A stretch of 64,000 bases of DNA from Panax quinquefolius (taxonomy: Eukaryota > Streptophyta > Magnoliopsida > Apiales > Araliaceae): NCBI GenBank assembly GCA_020205615.1, contig CM035153.1, positions 94,268,792 through 94,332,791 of the forward strand, given 5' to 3'. Positions within the stretch are counted from its first letter, which is position 1, and each line of letters begins with the position of its first letter. The position numbers and the translations under genes were made by a program. The notes beneath the pieces were generated by a model. That model worked only from the letters and a program-made list of their open reading frames with translations. It was not told the origin of the DNA and made no database searches. Shown piece after piece: positions 1 to 11,244 of the stretch.

Positions 1-429
1 TATTTACTTTTGTGCTCTCGACTAGCTGTCCATATTAAATAATTAAGCATAACAAGAGGCGTGCATTTTGGATAAAGCATTAAATGATATTAGGATCCCA
101 TTTCTCTCCACTTTGATTCCCTTAATTTAGTAATTAGTATTTTTGTCCTGTTAATTAATTTAGATATCAATTTACTTATTGATTGATCGTTTGAGCATAC
201 AAAAATAATGATAAGGTTGTTGCATGCTAGTGTAGATTTATTCACCTTTCTCTGTGGGATCGATACTTTCTTACTCTGTACTACATGTTGACTCGTGTAT
301 ACTTGCATGAGTTAGAGTCTGTTTTGTTAAACCAAAACTAAAGCAACATCTTCTAAGAATTTCGTCCTCGAAATTTTATTTATTAATCATCATTCATTCC
401 ATCTATCCAAATAGACTTTGCGTTAATCT
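1..429. other. Unresolved flank, possibly LTR remnant
   Basis: No gene is visible. The stretch around 255-315 (CTGTGGGATCGATACTTTC, then CTTGCATGAG) resembles the 3' part of many plant LTRs, so this is probably the end of an older retrotransposon into which Tat copy A inserted. Positions 357-376 hold AATTTCGTCCTCGAAATT, the reverse complement of the conserved 3' coding end seen in chromovirus E at about 24119, hinting at a scrap of a reverse chromovirus. Both readings rest on short matches. Confidence 0.3.
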
Positions 430-1380
430 TGTAGACACTCGAAATTTTCTACCTACCTATTACTAACATTGCAGGAAGCGCGAAATCTTCTTTCAGAGAT
501 AACCCTGGAAGACAGCTCAGCTTAATCCCAAAAATACCACCAAAAGTTTAGTTTCAACCTCAGAAAACACACCAGGAGTATCATTTCCCACCTCGGAGAT
601 AACCTCGGGGATAGTAGTGCAAATACCAGAAATTCCACTGGAGAATGCCGATTTATCTTGGAGATAACCCTGAGATATTCAATCTTAGTCCCGGAAATAA
701 CACATGGAAAGACAATGTCAACCTTGGAGATAACCCCAAGGAGTACAGTTGCAGTTCCGGAGATAACCCCGTAGATGCTCGTTTCAACCCATGCAGTCAA
801 CTTCAACCTCAGGACTCACACTGAGGCACTCAATTCCCAAATCTAAAGATAACCCTGGAAGGACAGGCATACCTCAGAGACAACCCTGAGGGCATTCAGC
901 ATTTGCAGCAGCTCAATCTCAAAGATAACCCTGAGCAACGTCTGATTTATCAGCCAAAACCAAAGATAACCCTGGTGTAGGGTAAAATCGTCAAATTGCT
1001 ACCTCAACCCCACATGGCTCCGTCTCAACAAACAAACAGTCAACATTCATTCTGCACAAAAATGTCCCACAAGAACCAAGGAGTTGCAATCCCGAGTGAC
1101 TACTACGTAAGGCAAAACACCGGATAGAATTTGAAGCTTTAAGATATAGGACATGGTTCCATCTTATTGAATTCATACAACCTCTAATCCCATGTGACTG
1201 CGTAGCTCTCGACAAAGGCAGTCTGAAACAAGTCTTATACACCTAAATCGGATTCTCGGATTGAAGTTCTGCAAGTTCGAGCGAATATCACGTTGCACGC
1301 ATGTACGTACTTCGAGATGGCTGAACCTGTGGAGCTCGGGGCACCCCGGGCAGCCGCAGGTACACCTGCGGCTCCCCTCT

Positions 1381-1390
1381 CTATAAATAG
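1381..1390 (+). promoter_or_regulatory. LTR TATA box (copy A)
   Basis: CTATAAATAG followed by AGGGCTTGGGG. The same site is at 13041-13050 in copy B's 5' LTR (CTATAAATAT) and at 40451-40460 in its 3' LTR, where it has changed to CTGTAAATAT. The position, about 950 bp into the LTR, fits the start of the transcribed R region. Confidence 0.6.
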
Positions 1391-1660
1391 AGGGCTTGGG
1401 GTTGCCATATTCAAGAGAAAAAAGGCGAGGAAGCCCTGTTTAATTTGCTTTGTACACATCCTATATTAAGTGCTTTCTCATTTTAAAAACTTGTGAGCTC
1501 AATATAGCTATATTTTTACCGGCGGGAGCCGAGTGTTCATCCACTTAAAGCTATAGAAGTCTTCTTTGGCTGTCCACTGTAAGCCTTCTTACACACTTTA
1601 AAGCCTTTCTCTTCATTTTTGCACACACTATTGTATGTGTATGTGTTGTATGTGTTTGCC

Positions 1661-1695
1661 CGGACTTCAGTCCATGGTTTTCATTTATGTTTATA

Positions 1696-1770
<75 letters not shown>

Positions 1771-1822
1771 ACTAACATTATTGAGTTATGCCTCGATTGA
1801 GCACGGACTCACGTCCGAGCGT

Positions 1823-1882
<60 letters not shown>

Positions 1883-2089
1883 CGTTGTCAAACTTTATTC
1901 GATTAGTCCGGATTTTACATCCGGAGCGTTTACTACTTATATATATATATTTAAACTGTTGTCGAACATTGTTCGATGAGCATGGATTTTACATCTGGTG
2001 CGTTTACTGCTTTTATATATTTATATATAGCGACAAATCACTAAAATGATAAACTGAGCCGAGATCGATATATATCCTGTACGTTTACC

Positions 2090-2130
<41 letters not shown>
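1661..2130 (+). repeat. Hairpin-plus-(TA)n modules in LTR A
   Basis: Repeated modules, each with a short hairpin ending near GAGCG or GTGCG, then TTTA and a (TA)n tract. Hairpins seen: CGGACTTCAGTCC (1661-1673), CGGACTCACGTCCG (1804-1817), TCCGGATTTTACATCCGGA (1907-1925) and TCGAACATTGTTCGA (1962-1976). TA tracts lie at about 1706-1768, 1828-1880 and 2095-2128. The block is downstream of the TATA box and so probably in the transcribed leader. Confidence 0.65.
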
Positions 2131-2132
<2 letters not shown>

Positions 2133-2189
2133 TTCTGTCAGGCCTAGAGTTTAATTCATGGCCTTTTACTGCTTTATTTATATTTAGTC

Positions 2190-2540
2190 CCGCCTGGAGT
2201 TTACTTCGTGGCGGTTGATCGTTTTTACTGCTTTATTTACATTTCTGAACCCCATGGAGATGCTTTGTGGTGGTTGATCATGTTTCTTTATATATATTTA
2301 CCGCTTTTATATATTTACATTTCTGATCCCCCATGGAGGTGCTTAGTGGCGGTTGATCATGTCTCTATATATATATTTATCGTTTTTATATATTTACATT
2401 TTTGATCCCCCATGGAGGTGCTTCGTGGTGGTTGATCATGTATCTATATATATATTTACTGCTTTTATATATTTACATTTCTGATCCCTCATGGAGGTGC
2501 TTCGTGGTGGTTGATCATGTCTGTATATATATTTAAATCT
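2190..2540 (+). repeat. Tandem repeat of about 80 bp, five units
   Basis: Units carry CCATGGAGGTGCTTCGTGG followed by TTGATCATG, then a TATATATTTAC stretch. Recognisable cores are near 2191, 2247, 2327, 2406 and 2486. Copy B's LTR has only one related unit (about 13755-13790), so this is a local expansion. Confidence 0.7.
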
Positions 2541-3305
2541 TTTATATGTATAACTGCTTACTTCTTTTCATATAAATTGCGGCATCATGTGAGCCTAGGA
2601 ATCATGTGATCACATATTCAGTCTACTGAATCTAGATTCGGTTCCCGTGATGGACATTTTCAACTATAAGAAGCTTGTAAATTATTCACAATGTTTGAAT
2701 TTCCATAGATGACTTTCATGCCCATGAGGAGTTCGGCACTACTATATATTATTTTCTCGAAGATGCTTCGCATCTCGAAAATAAAAGCAACCAAGCCTAA
2801 CATTTAATAATAAAATGGAAGTATCAAAGGCCTCAATTACTATTGAGCACAGGGTTTGAAAAACCTCTTTTACAAAATATCATTGCTATATCTTGTTTAA
2901 AATTGAATTTTTACACAAATTCAAACCCTGTGTATATAGGTGCGAACAAGGCATAACACTACTTCCAAATAACAACACATTGACCCACACACACACACAC
3001 ACATATTCATATAACAGTTTCTTGAAAAGTGGTGGTCACCGTGATAACACGGATGTCGGGGGGGGTGCCTAACACCTTCCCTCCGCATAATCAGTCCCCC
3101 GAACCCAAATGAATCTCGGTTTCATAGACCCGTCTAGCAGTGTCACATCACTGGGTGAATGTGAAAACCTTTTCTCGGTTGCATTGGTGCAACCAGTTAA
3201 AAACATCAACTGACGACTCTTACAGTCAAATCGTCGACAGATACATGTTGGACCTTGTTCACTTGTTCTTTCAAACAAATCTCATATAATATCGACGTCG
3301 ACAGG

Positions 3306-3323
3306 TGGCGACTCTGCTGGGGA
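3306..3323 (+). other. Primer binding site, tRNA-Arg type (copy A)
   Basis: TGGCGACTCTGCTGGGGA, two bases after the LTR end. It is complementary, with mismatches, to the 3' end of a plant tRNA-Arg(ACG) plus CCA, the primer used by Tat/Ogre elements. Copy B has TGGCGACTCTACTGGGGA at 14599-14616. Confidence 0.7.
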
Positions 3324-4001
3324 TTCTAGTAAGAGGGTTTAAGACGCTATTACAAGCTTTTCAAAACTGTTATATACTTGTGTGTGAATGTTACATTTAC
3401 ATTTTTTGATGAATGTGTACGAATGCATTTTACTTACTGCACTGCAATATACCTATATGTGATATTAGTGCTTCGCACATGTCATCATTTTCATAAACGG
3501 TGAGACACGTTGTATGTGAATGTATGTTGTGTGGTTCGTCCACCAAGAGGTTATCCTGTCGGTGTTTGATTACTGGACTCGTATGGAGACTAATTCCAAT
3601 GAGGCTCAGGAAAGGCACCACCCAGATTCGCTCTAGTTGAAAGACCGGATTAATTTCTGGTCAAGTAGATTGCGATGATCTGGGAACCTTCATGCCAAAA
3701 ACCCGTGAGAGTAACTTAAGATAGGTCAGCCTCTGATAAATCAAACGTGGAGGAAAGTCTCTTCATGTTTTCCATTTTTTAATTACTTGTAAAAATAATT
3801 ACTTGTAATTTTATTCCAAGTTCATCTCTATGTAATTGAAAATATGATGAATATTTGTTCATGCATATTAAAACTTGACATGCTATCAAATGACACCCAT
3901 TTAAACATTCCCTAAGACTAAACTACATAAGTTTTTGTAGGGAAATAATTGGGCATGTTACTTGCTCAAAATCCAAAAAGGCCACGAGCCTACAACCAAT
4001 C
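3324..4001 (+). other. 5' untranslated leader of copy A
   Basis: Noncoding leader between primer site and gag, colinear with 14617-15341 in copy B (shared landmarks: GAGACACGTTGTATGTGAAT, then TATCCTGTCGGTGTTTGATT). No Tat ORF1-like gene is visible. Confidence 0.6.
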
Positions 4002-5924
4002 ATGTCTTCATCTGACTAGTCTAATATTGTTCTTGTCTCTCGAGAAGAGTTTGACTGATTAAGCAAGCAAATTATAGATTTGGCTATTTTGATTAAGGAA
4101 TTACATCAATCTACTTAGGGTTCGCGAATACCCGTACATATAGAATCCTCTGCACAAGGAGGAGCACAAGGTTCAGATAAAATAATTCCTGAACTTCAGT
4201 TGGATACAAATGACAAAACCCTGAAAACACCCATCTTAAAGAAGATCCAGACACCGGTTATATCAAGAAGAAAGTCCTTCAAATAGAGGAAACATTCCAT
4301 TCTATCAAAGGAATTATAGCACATGGGAGTGTTTCCTATGCTGACCTTTGTATATTCCTTGGTGCTCATTATCTAGAGAAGTTCAAAACTTCTGACTTTG
4401 AAAAGTACGATGGGTTAGGGGATCCTTATACACATTTGAAGGTGTTCATTGGGGAACATGGATTTTATGTAGAGGACGAGAAACTCAGAATGCAGTTGTT
4501 CCAGAAAAGTCTTACTGGAGAAGCCCGGACGTGGTATACCAGATTAGACAACTCAAAGATCCATAGTTGGGAAGAATTAGCGCATGCCTTCCTCACTCAA
4601 TACAGCTTCCAATCTCAGATGGCTCCTGACCGTTATCAGATTACCAAGGTCAAGAAATAATCTACTGAGTCTTTCAGAGAGTATGCTCAAAGGTGGAGGC
4701 ACCTTTCTTCTCAAGTCATTCCTTCCATGACGAAATCAGAAATGGTCATGACCTTTATAGACATACAAGAAACTCCTTTCTATAAAAGAGTCTTAGCTGG
4801 TATTAGCAAGTCATTTTCTGAAATTATCAATCACAGAGAGATGGCTGAGATGGGATTGAAGTCAGGAAAGATTCAAGACCTAGTCGCTCTTAAAGCAATT
4901 GCTGAGCACATCCAGTCTGGAACTTATTGAAACAACCCCCGAAGGGTATATAAAAAGAAAGAGGAAGATGTTTCCTTGATACTATAAGGTCAAAAAGGCA
5001 GTCAGAACATGCCTATCCAGAGGAGAAACTACTCCCCTTTACAAGCATAGTCTTCAAACCCTCCATTGTCTAAAGGTGGAGAAGTCAGATGCCCCCGAGT
5101 GTTCACACCCTTAGGGGACTCGCTCGAGAATATCCTTACTCTTCTGATTACTCAGAAGAAAATTACATATCTTCTTCCACCAGCCAACCTGAATGGGAAG
5201 GATTTTAATGCTACTCAGAAGTGTGCTTATCATGTCGGGGCATCGGGATATGACACTCATGATTGCTGGGCCTTGAAACACAAGATGCAGGACTTAATTG
5301 ACAATGGGGAAATTGTCGTGACTAAACCCGACCAACCTCATGTGTAAGACAATCCTCTTCCTCAACACAAAGGAGAGGTCATTATGATTAATTGGAGCAG
5401 TGGACAAAGTTCCAATTACGTTGTTGAATCTTCCCAGACCAGCAAAGACGGTGCTGATAGATGGGATTATACACAGTTCCATTTTATGATGGAGCAAAAA
5501 ATTAAAGCTCTTTGCAAACAAGTAGATCAATTGGCAGAACTGGGGATCCATCAACACCAAGTCACACGATAATTAATCAGTCAGGAGCATGCTAGTCTCC
5601 TTCCTTTTGTCATGAATATTCCATCCTCGCCTTCAGAAATTGAAACAATGGAGGATAAAGTTGTGAAAAGGGAAAGTGCCAAAGCCCGTCGGGATTTTGC
5701 TAACAAACAAGAATTTACATATCTTGGCCAACCTATAGAGGAAATATTTTAGATGTTGATCAATGAAAGAAGAATTACATCTCTTCTACCTCCAATCAAT
5801 CCCTGTTCTAGATGGTTTAATTCTGAGGGAGTATGTCAATATCACTCTCACTCTCACGGTCACAGCACAGAAAGAGTTCTAGGCACTCTGCCACCTCATT
5901 CAAAATTTAATTGATAACGGTGCC
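4002..5924 (+). pseudogene. gag pseudogene of Tat copy A
   Basis: Capsid/nucleocapsid gene. The ATG at 4002 (MSSSD...) aligns with copy B's ATG at 15342. The capsid region at 4436-4930 contains ARTWYTRLDNSKIHSWEELA, the Retrotrans_gag signature, and KSGKIQDL. At 5221-5310 there is a Tat-type degenerate zinc-binding pattern (CAYH...YDTHDCWALKHKMQDLI), and a second at about 5837 (CQYHSHSHGH). Frame-breaking stops occur at several places, for example after KVKK at 4658 (TAA where B has CAG). It lies directly upstream of the protease part and would be read as one polyprotein. Not functional. Confidence 0.8.
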
Positions 5925-7627
5925 TTGCAAATTGCAGATGACAACACTTTGCTACTCGAGAGTGGGAAAACATATCCTACAAAATGGAAGGACGGCGTAG
6001 CAGTTATATCCGTTGAAGATGATGAAGCTGCTAGACCACTCACAATACAAGCAATTCAACTCAATGGAGCTGACAATCCTTTGAAAGTGGCAGCAGCAGA
6101 GCCAATTAACTTACCATTCAGACCACAATATCATGTTGTCAGCCTACACAAAGTCCCATGGAATTATGGACAGGCTGAAGGATCTACATTGCGTACAACT
6201 GTTGTAGTGTCGAAGGAGAATCCACTGTATCTTCCCCATCGGGTGATGAAGCCCACCACCAAATCAAATGGTAAAGTTCCCGTGGAGAAGATTGAAGAAT
6301 TCCTCCGTACCATAGGCCATAATGAAGCCAAGGTAGTTTTAAGCTTGAGAGAAGCTCCACAACAAATTTTCATACTTGACTTGGTTTTCTCTTCCGAAGA
6401 TCACAACAAGATATTACTAAGGGTCTTGGAAGAAGCCCATTTACCAAAATCAGTGGATATGGAAAAATTCCAACATTTGGTTGATCACATTTTCAACAAC
6501 AATGTGATATCTTTCACTGATGACGACATACCCGCGGAAGGGACCGGTCATTGCAAGTCGTTGCTCATAACAGTTTTATCCTCCGGATACATGGTAGGAG
6601 GAGTCTTGATAGATGGAGGTTTATCTCTTAATATCTGTCCTTATGCTACCTTGGAGAAGATGAATATCAACCCCAAGAGGATCAAAAGCAGCCATACGAT
6701 TATCAAAGCTTTTGATGGGTCCCGATGAAACGCCGTTGGAGTGATTGAATTACCAATGGAGATTGGTCCACATACATTCAGTGTATCCTTTCACATGCTC
6801 AAAATAGTCACAGGATACAACTTGATGTTGGGAAGACCATGGATTCATATGGCTGGAGCCGTCCCTTTCACCCTTCATCAACAACTCAAGTTCATTATCA
6901 ACAATAGCCTAGTCACTATTAATGTTGAGCCAGAATGTCCTGAACAAGGTGACATACCACTAATCAGCTTCAATTCAGAAGTTGAGTTGGTCAGTTTCCA
7001 TGCCTTGGAGGTGAGCAACACTTATTACAATCCCATTGGGGCGCCACCTATCACACTCAAGATTTCTGCCGAAGTAATGTCGGCTACTCAAGAGATGATA
7101 TCATTGGGTCATCAACCTGGATAAGGGTTGGGCAAAGATCATCAAGGTATTAAGTACCCGATTCAAGTGCCCAGTCAAACAGGGATAGCTGGATTAGGCT
7201 ATTCTGCTAGCTCCAGTCACAGGAATCCTCATAAGCACAAACAGATTCCTTCAACTTCAGCCACATGGCGATTGTCTCAACCTTCAAATCCCGAGCTTAT
7301 ACAGTCTCCGGTAAAGGTTCCAGCCCATATCATAGCCATGCTATTTCCCAAACCAATACCGGAAAAAGCAAAAGAGGTCCTGATTCTCGATCCCAAAGTG
7401 GAAGAGAGGGAACGAAAATGTAAACAAGACATCGCCATGATGATGTCAGGCATATGCATCATTGTCCATGATGAACATACACAGAGATATACCCCAGACG
7501 ATGATTGCCCAGATGTCATGGTCATCATTAGGGAAATGGAGGATAATGATAGCTCTTCCATCACTGCAGTCCATCAGGACTTTACCCTCAATAATTGGAA
7601 CAACACTCCATGCATTGGTTGATGAGG
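5925..7627 (+). pseudogene. Protease and G-patch-like region of copy A
   Basis: A mostly open 267-codon frame (5925-6728) continues, after a CGA-like to TGA stop at 6726, into 6741-7124 and 7128-7622. The aspartic protease core is seen as VLIDGG at about 6604 (active-site Asp) and LMLGRPWIH at about 6823, both usual for Tat proteases. About 100 residues later LGHQPG-stop-GLGKDHQGI (7106-7147) is a G-patch-like segment. The last part carries an acidic linker (DDDCPDVMVII) up to a putative intron. The segment is inactivated by stops, but the protein signal is clear. Confidence 0.75.
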
Positions 7628-7777
7628 GTAAAACGGGCAGAAATTCCATCTTCCCTGTAGATAACTTTAACTGCTTACTTTTTTGTACAGTATTAGCAGT
7701 TGTTTTATCAGTACATGCTAACACTTTTGTATGATTAAACAGTTTCATATATTAAGTGAAAGCATATTTTGTTTCAG
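7628..7777 (+). other. Putative Ogre-type intron between protease and RT (copy A)
   Basis: Ogre elements carry an intron between protease and RT. Here the frame ends near GATGAGG|GTAAAA (GT at 7628) and RT-side homology resumes right after TTTTGTTTCAG (AG at 7776-7777) with ACTCTGAATTTAGATGTG. Copy B has the same layout (GT at 28654, TTTTTTTTCAG ending 28805). The acceptor is convincing, but the donor is weak and the exact phase is not proven. Confidence 0.45.
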
Positions 7778-8895
7778 GACTCTGAATTTAGATGTGCATA
7801 TACTTGCTGATGAGGTGCCTTTTCTCCACAAGGACTGTAACTTTGATGAAAAGTTGGACTCAGACTTGATGGAAATACAAGAGGACATTGAGATACCTTA
7901 GGAGATTAAGGAATGGGTCAAAGAAAAACCTAAACCTAACCTTGATCAAACAACATCTTTCAATCTTGGAACCCTAAAAAACCCTAAGCTAATCCATATT
8001 GGTTCAGACCTCACTCCCAACTAAAGGAATGACATGGTTGTGCTACTAACCCAATTCCAGGATGTGTTTGCATGGTCTCATGAAGACATGGTGGGTTTGT
8101 CCACTAACATTGTCCTTCATCACCTTCCCATTAAAGAGGGAATCAAGCCAGTCAAGTAGAAGCTCAGGCGATTGAAATCTGAGTGGAGTTTAAAGGTTAA
8201 AGAAGAAATTGTGAAATAATTTCAAGTGAGCATTATCATGGTGTCTTCATACCCCAAATGGTTATCAAACATAGTCCCCGTGCCTAAACTAGCTAGTAGG
8301 AAAGGTGTGTGGTTTTCGTGGATTACTGGGATCTGAATAAAGCTTGCCTTAAGGATAGCTTTCTCGTGCCATTTATCCACATTCTCATTGACAACACTAC
8401 TCAATACGGCAATACTCCTTTGTGGATTGCTTCGTGGGGTATCATCAAATTATGGCTGTTGAGGAAGATCGTGAGAAAACTGCTTTCATCACACCTTAGG
8501 GAACCTTTTGTTATAGATGGTTGTCATTCGACCTCATCAATGCCGGAGTAAATTATCAGCGAGCTATGATGGCTCTTTTCCATGATTTAATGCACAAATA
8601 GATAGAGATCTACGTGGATGACATCATTGTTAAATCTCGAATGGAAGAAGACCACTTAGACCATCTTAGAAAGTTTTTTAACAGGTTACGTAAGTACAAC
8701 TTGAAGTTGAATCCAGCCAAGTGCGCCTTTGGTGTTAAATCAGGCAAGTTGCTAGGTTTCCTAGTCAGCCACAAAGTGATTGAGCTGGATCCCACCAAAA
8801 TCCAGGCCATCAAGAAAATGCTCGTTCCTCAGACAGAGAAGGAAATACGAGGATTTTTGGAAAGAATCAACTTCATTAGCAGGTTTATTTCTTAA
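7778..8895 (+). pseudogene. Reverse transcriptase pseudogene of copy A
   Basis: RT domain of pol. Seen: DVFAWSHEDMVGLS (about 8060), a damaged fingers region around 8300-8560 with frameshifts, the catalytic YVDD box at 8611 (IYVDDIIVKS) and the thumb motif LNPAKCAFGVKSGKLLGFLV (about 8704-8763). Stops include TAA in place of CAA or CAG at about 8217 and TAA at 8893. The same region in copy B (29266-29907) is far better kept. Confidence 0.8.
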
Positions 8896-9430
8896 CTCAC
8901 AGCAACCTGTGAGCCCATCTTCAAGATATTAAGGAAGAACTCCTCCATGAAATGGAATGGTGAGTGTCAGAAAGCCTTCTTTACAATCAAAGAGCAGTTG
9001 GTTAACACTCCTATTTTGGTACCTCACAGGGATGATGTTCCCCTGTTCATGTACCTTTCCATCAATGACAATACCATGGCCTGTATGCTGGGACAGAAAG
9101 ATGATAGAGGCCAAAAGCGAGCTATCTATTACCTCAGCAAAAGATTCAGCAGCAGTTAACAAAAGTACACTCTGATTGAGAAGCCTTGTTGTGCTTTAGC
9201 ATGGGCTTCCATGAGGTTACAACATTACCTCCATGGTCACACAACCCATCTCATATCCCGCGTGGATCCTCTTAAATACGTGTTTAGTAAGCCCATACTG
9301 AATTATCGGCTGTCAAGATGGCAGTTGATTCTGCAACAATTTGACATTGTTTACGTTACGCAAAAGTCCATTAAAGGACAAGGAATTGTGGATCAACTGG
9401 CCTCTGCACATGCGGGGGATTACAAACCCT
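8896..9430 (+). pseudogene. First RNase H domain of copy A
   Basis: The standard Ty3/gypsy RNase H and connection follow RT. Visible: MKWNGECQKAFFTIKEQL (8947), FMYLSINDNTMACMLGQ (about 9047), AIYYLSKRF (about 9122) and, after a stop at 9158 (TAA for a Gln/Glu codon), RLQHYLHGHTTHLISRVDPL, then LSRWQLILQQFDIVY. It ends near GQGIVDQLAS at about 9379. Confidence 0.7.
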
Positions 9431-9504
9431 TAGAAACATACTTCCCCGATGAAGGGGTCATGGAAATTCAGCAACACCATCAGTACGATGCATACTATAC
9501 ATAG

Positions 9505-9900
9505 AAAATGTATTTTGATGGAGCTTTTAACATGGAAGGTTCTGGAACTGGAGCAGTTCTAGTATCCGGTACGGGGGAGCAGTATCCCATCGCCGTCAAA
9601 TTGCATCTTGTCAGCACCAACAACACAGCCGAGTATGAAGGTTATATCATGGGGCTAAAACTTTTTCACTCAATAGGCATCAGACGGTTAACTGTCTTTG
9701 GGGATTCGGAGTTGGTAATCAAACAAACCATGTCAATCTATCAAACCAAGGAACTACATTTGCTGCCTTACCATTGGCAAGTTTTACAGATGGCTTTGGA
9801 GTTCGAAGAAGTAAACTTCCTCCACATTCCTTGGAGTAGGAATGATTTTGCGAATGTGCTAGCAACATTGGCCTCTTTGATCAACATACATGACAAGTAA
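9505..9900 (+). pseudogene. Archaeal-type second RNase H (aRNH) of copy A
   Basis: An open frame of about 130 codons with the layout of the additional RNase H that distinguishes Tat/Ogre elements from other gypsy lineages: YFDGAFN (first catalytic Asp), STNNTAEYEGYIMGLKL (Glu), FGDSELVIKQ (Asp), then a C-terminal FLHIPWSRNDFANVLATLAS with the RND segment. All expected acidic residues are visible and there is no internal stop, unlike the copy at 30480-30890. It was once part of the pol polyprotein, between RNase H and integrase. Listed as a pseudogene because the surrounding pol is broken. Confidence 0.75.
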
Positions 9901-11244
9901 AACATGCCAAGCATGCCATTTACCCTACAAAAGGCTCAAGCCTATGGGAATTACATCGGAGAAGTATTAGATGAGATATCTCCCATCTAACACCCTTGGT
10001 ATCAGCATATCAAGGAGTATCTACGAGATGGATCTACACCCGCTAAGGCGAGCCCGACAGAAAAAAGGAAGATCCATCGATTGGCTATGAAATTCTACCT
10101 GAGCGGAGATGCACTCTACAAAAGAGATGCAAGATTAGGTCTCCTTAGATGTCTGGACAAAGACCATGCTCAGAGGCTCATGGATGAAATCCATGGTGAA
10201 GTATGTGGCCCACACATGAACGGACCCCTACTTGTTAAGAAAATCCTCAGAACAGGGCATTACTGTCTTACTCTCAAGGCTGACTGTGATGATCACGTCA
10301 AGAGGTGCTATTAATGCCAAATACATGGAAATGCTATCCATGGCCCTCCAAGGGAACTCCACAATATGAGTTCGCCCTGGCCCTTCTCAATGTAGGGAAT
10401 GGACCTGATCGGGCCCATCGAGCCCAAAGCCAGTAATGGGCATCAGTTTATCTTTACCATGATCGACTACTTCACCAAGTAGGTAGAAACAACTTCCTTC
10501 CCCAGGGTTACCAAAGAAGTCATCATTGCTTTCATCAGAAAAAATATCATTTGTTGTTATGGACAACCGGAGGTAATTGTGTCAGATAATGCTAAGAACC
10601 TCAACAACAAAATGATGGAGGAGTTATGCAGTAAATTCCACATCAAACACCTTAACTCCGTCATCTACCATCCAAAGATGAATGGTGCTATTGAAGCGGC
10701 TAATAAAAACATCAAGAAGATCATGCAGAAGATGTCCGCCAATCACTAAGAATGGGCTGACGTCTTGCCTCTGACTTTATTAGCCTATAGAACATTAATG
10801 CATACTTCCACTGGGGCAACCTCCTACTCATTAGCCTATGGGATGGAAGCAATACTTCCCATAGAGGTGCAAATGGATTCCCTCAAAGTGTTGGTGGACG
10901 CTCAGCTAGATGAAGACCAATGGGTACAAGACATATATCACCAATTGTCTCTAATAGACGAAAGGCGAATCGTGGCTATCCTCCATGGTCAGTTATATCA
11001 ACAAAGGATCGCCAGATCCTACAACAAAAAAGTTTGGCTACGACAATTTAAACAACATGACTTGGTTTTGAAGAAGATCATTGACAACCAAGATCAATCT
11101 AAGGGAAAATTCGCTCCAAATTAGGAAGGCCCGTTTATTGTCAAAGATGTATTGACAGGAGGCGCTCTCAGACTACAAGAAATGGACGGCGATGAATTTC
11201 CACAACTCATCAACTCGGACACCGTGAAACGGTACTATGTCTGA
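9901..11244 (+). pseudogene. Integrase pseudogene of copy A
   Basis: The integrase zinc region is at 10081-10314 (LYKRDARLGLLRCL, DEIHGEVCGPHMNGPLLVKK, HVKRCY). The catalytic core follows with a damaged first-Asp motif (GMDLIGPIEPKASNGHQF at about 10389), VSDNAKN (about 10579) and GAIEAANKNIKK (about 10684). Stops include TGG to TAG twice (about 10394 and 10480) and CAA to TAA at 10747. The C-terminal part has LPLTLLAYRTLMHTSTGATS and the tail VKRYYV, ending TGA at 11242-11244. Colinear with 30891-32228. Confidence 0.75.

Larger units (their letters stand above)
430..3303 (+). repeat. 5' LTR of Tat copy A
   Basis: Begins TGTAGACACTC and ends CGACA two bases before the primer site. It matches the LTRs at 11923-14596 and 39334-42045 along its whole length: GGAGATAACCC-rich 5' part, TATA box, TA-rich modules, then the CGGATGTCGGGGG part near the 3' end. 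At 2874 bp it is about 200 bp longer than the LTR at 11923, mainly because of an expanded tandem repeat at 2190-2540. Small ORFs here are read through TA tracts and are not genes. Confidence 0.85.

Noticed and set aside
1551..1979. ORFs rich in Ile-Tyr repeats on both strands (also 13378-13860)
   Set aside because: They are translations of (TA)n tracts in the LTRs with no independent coding signal.
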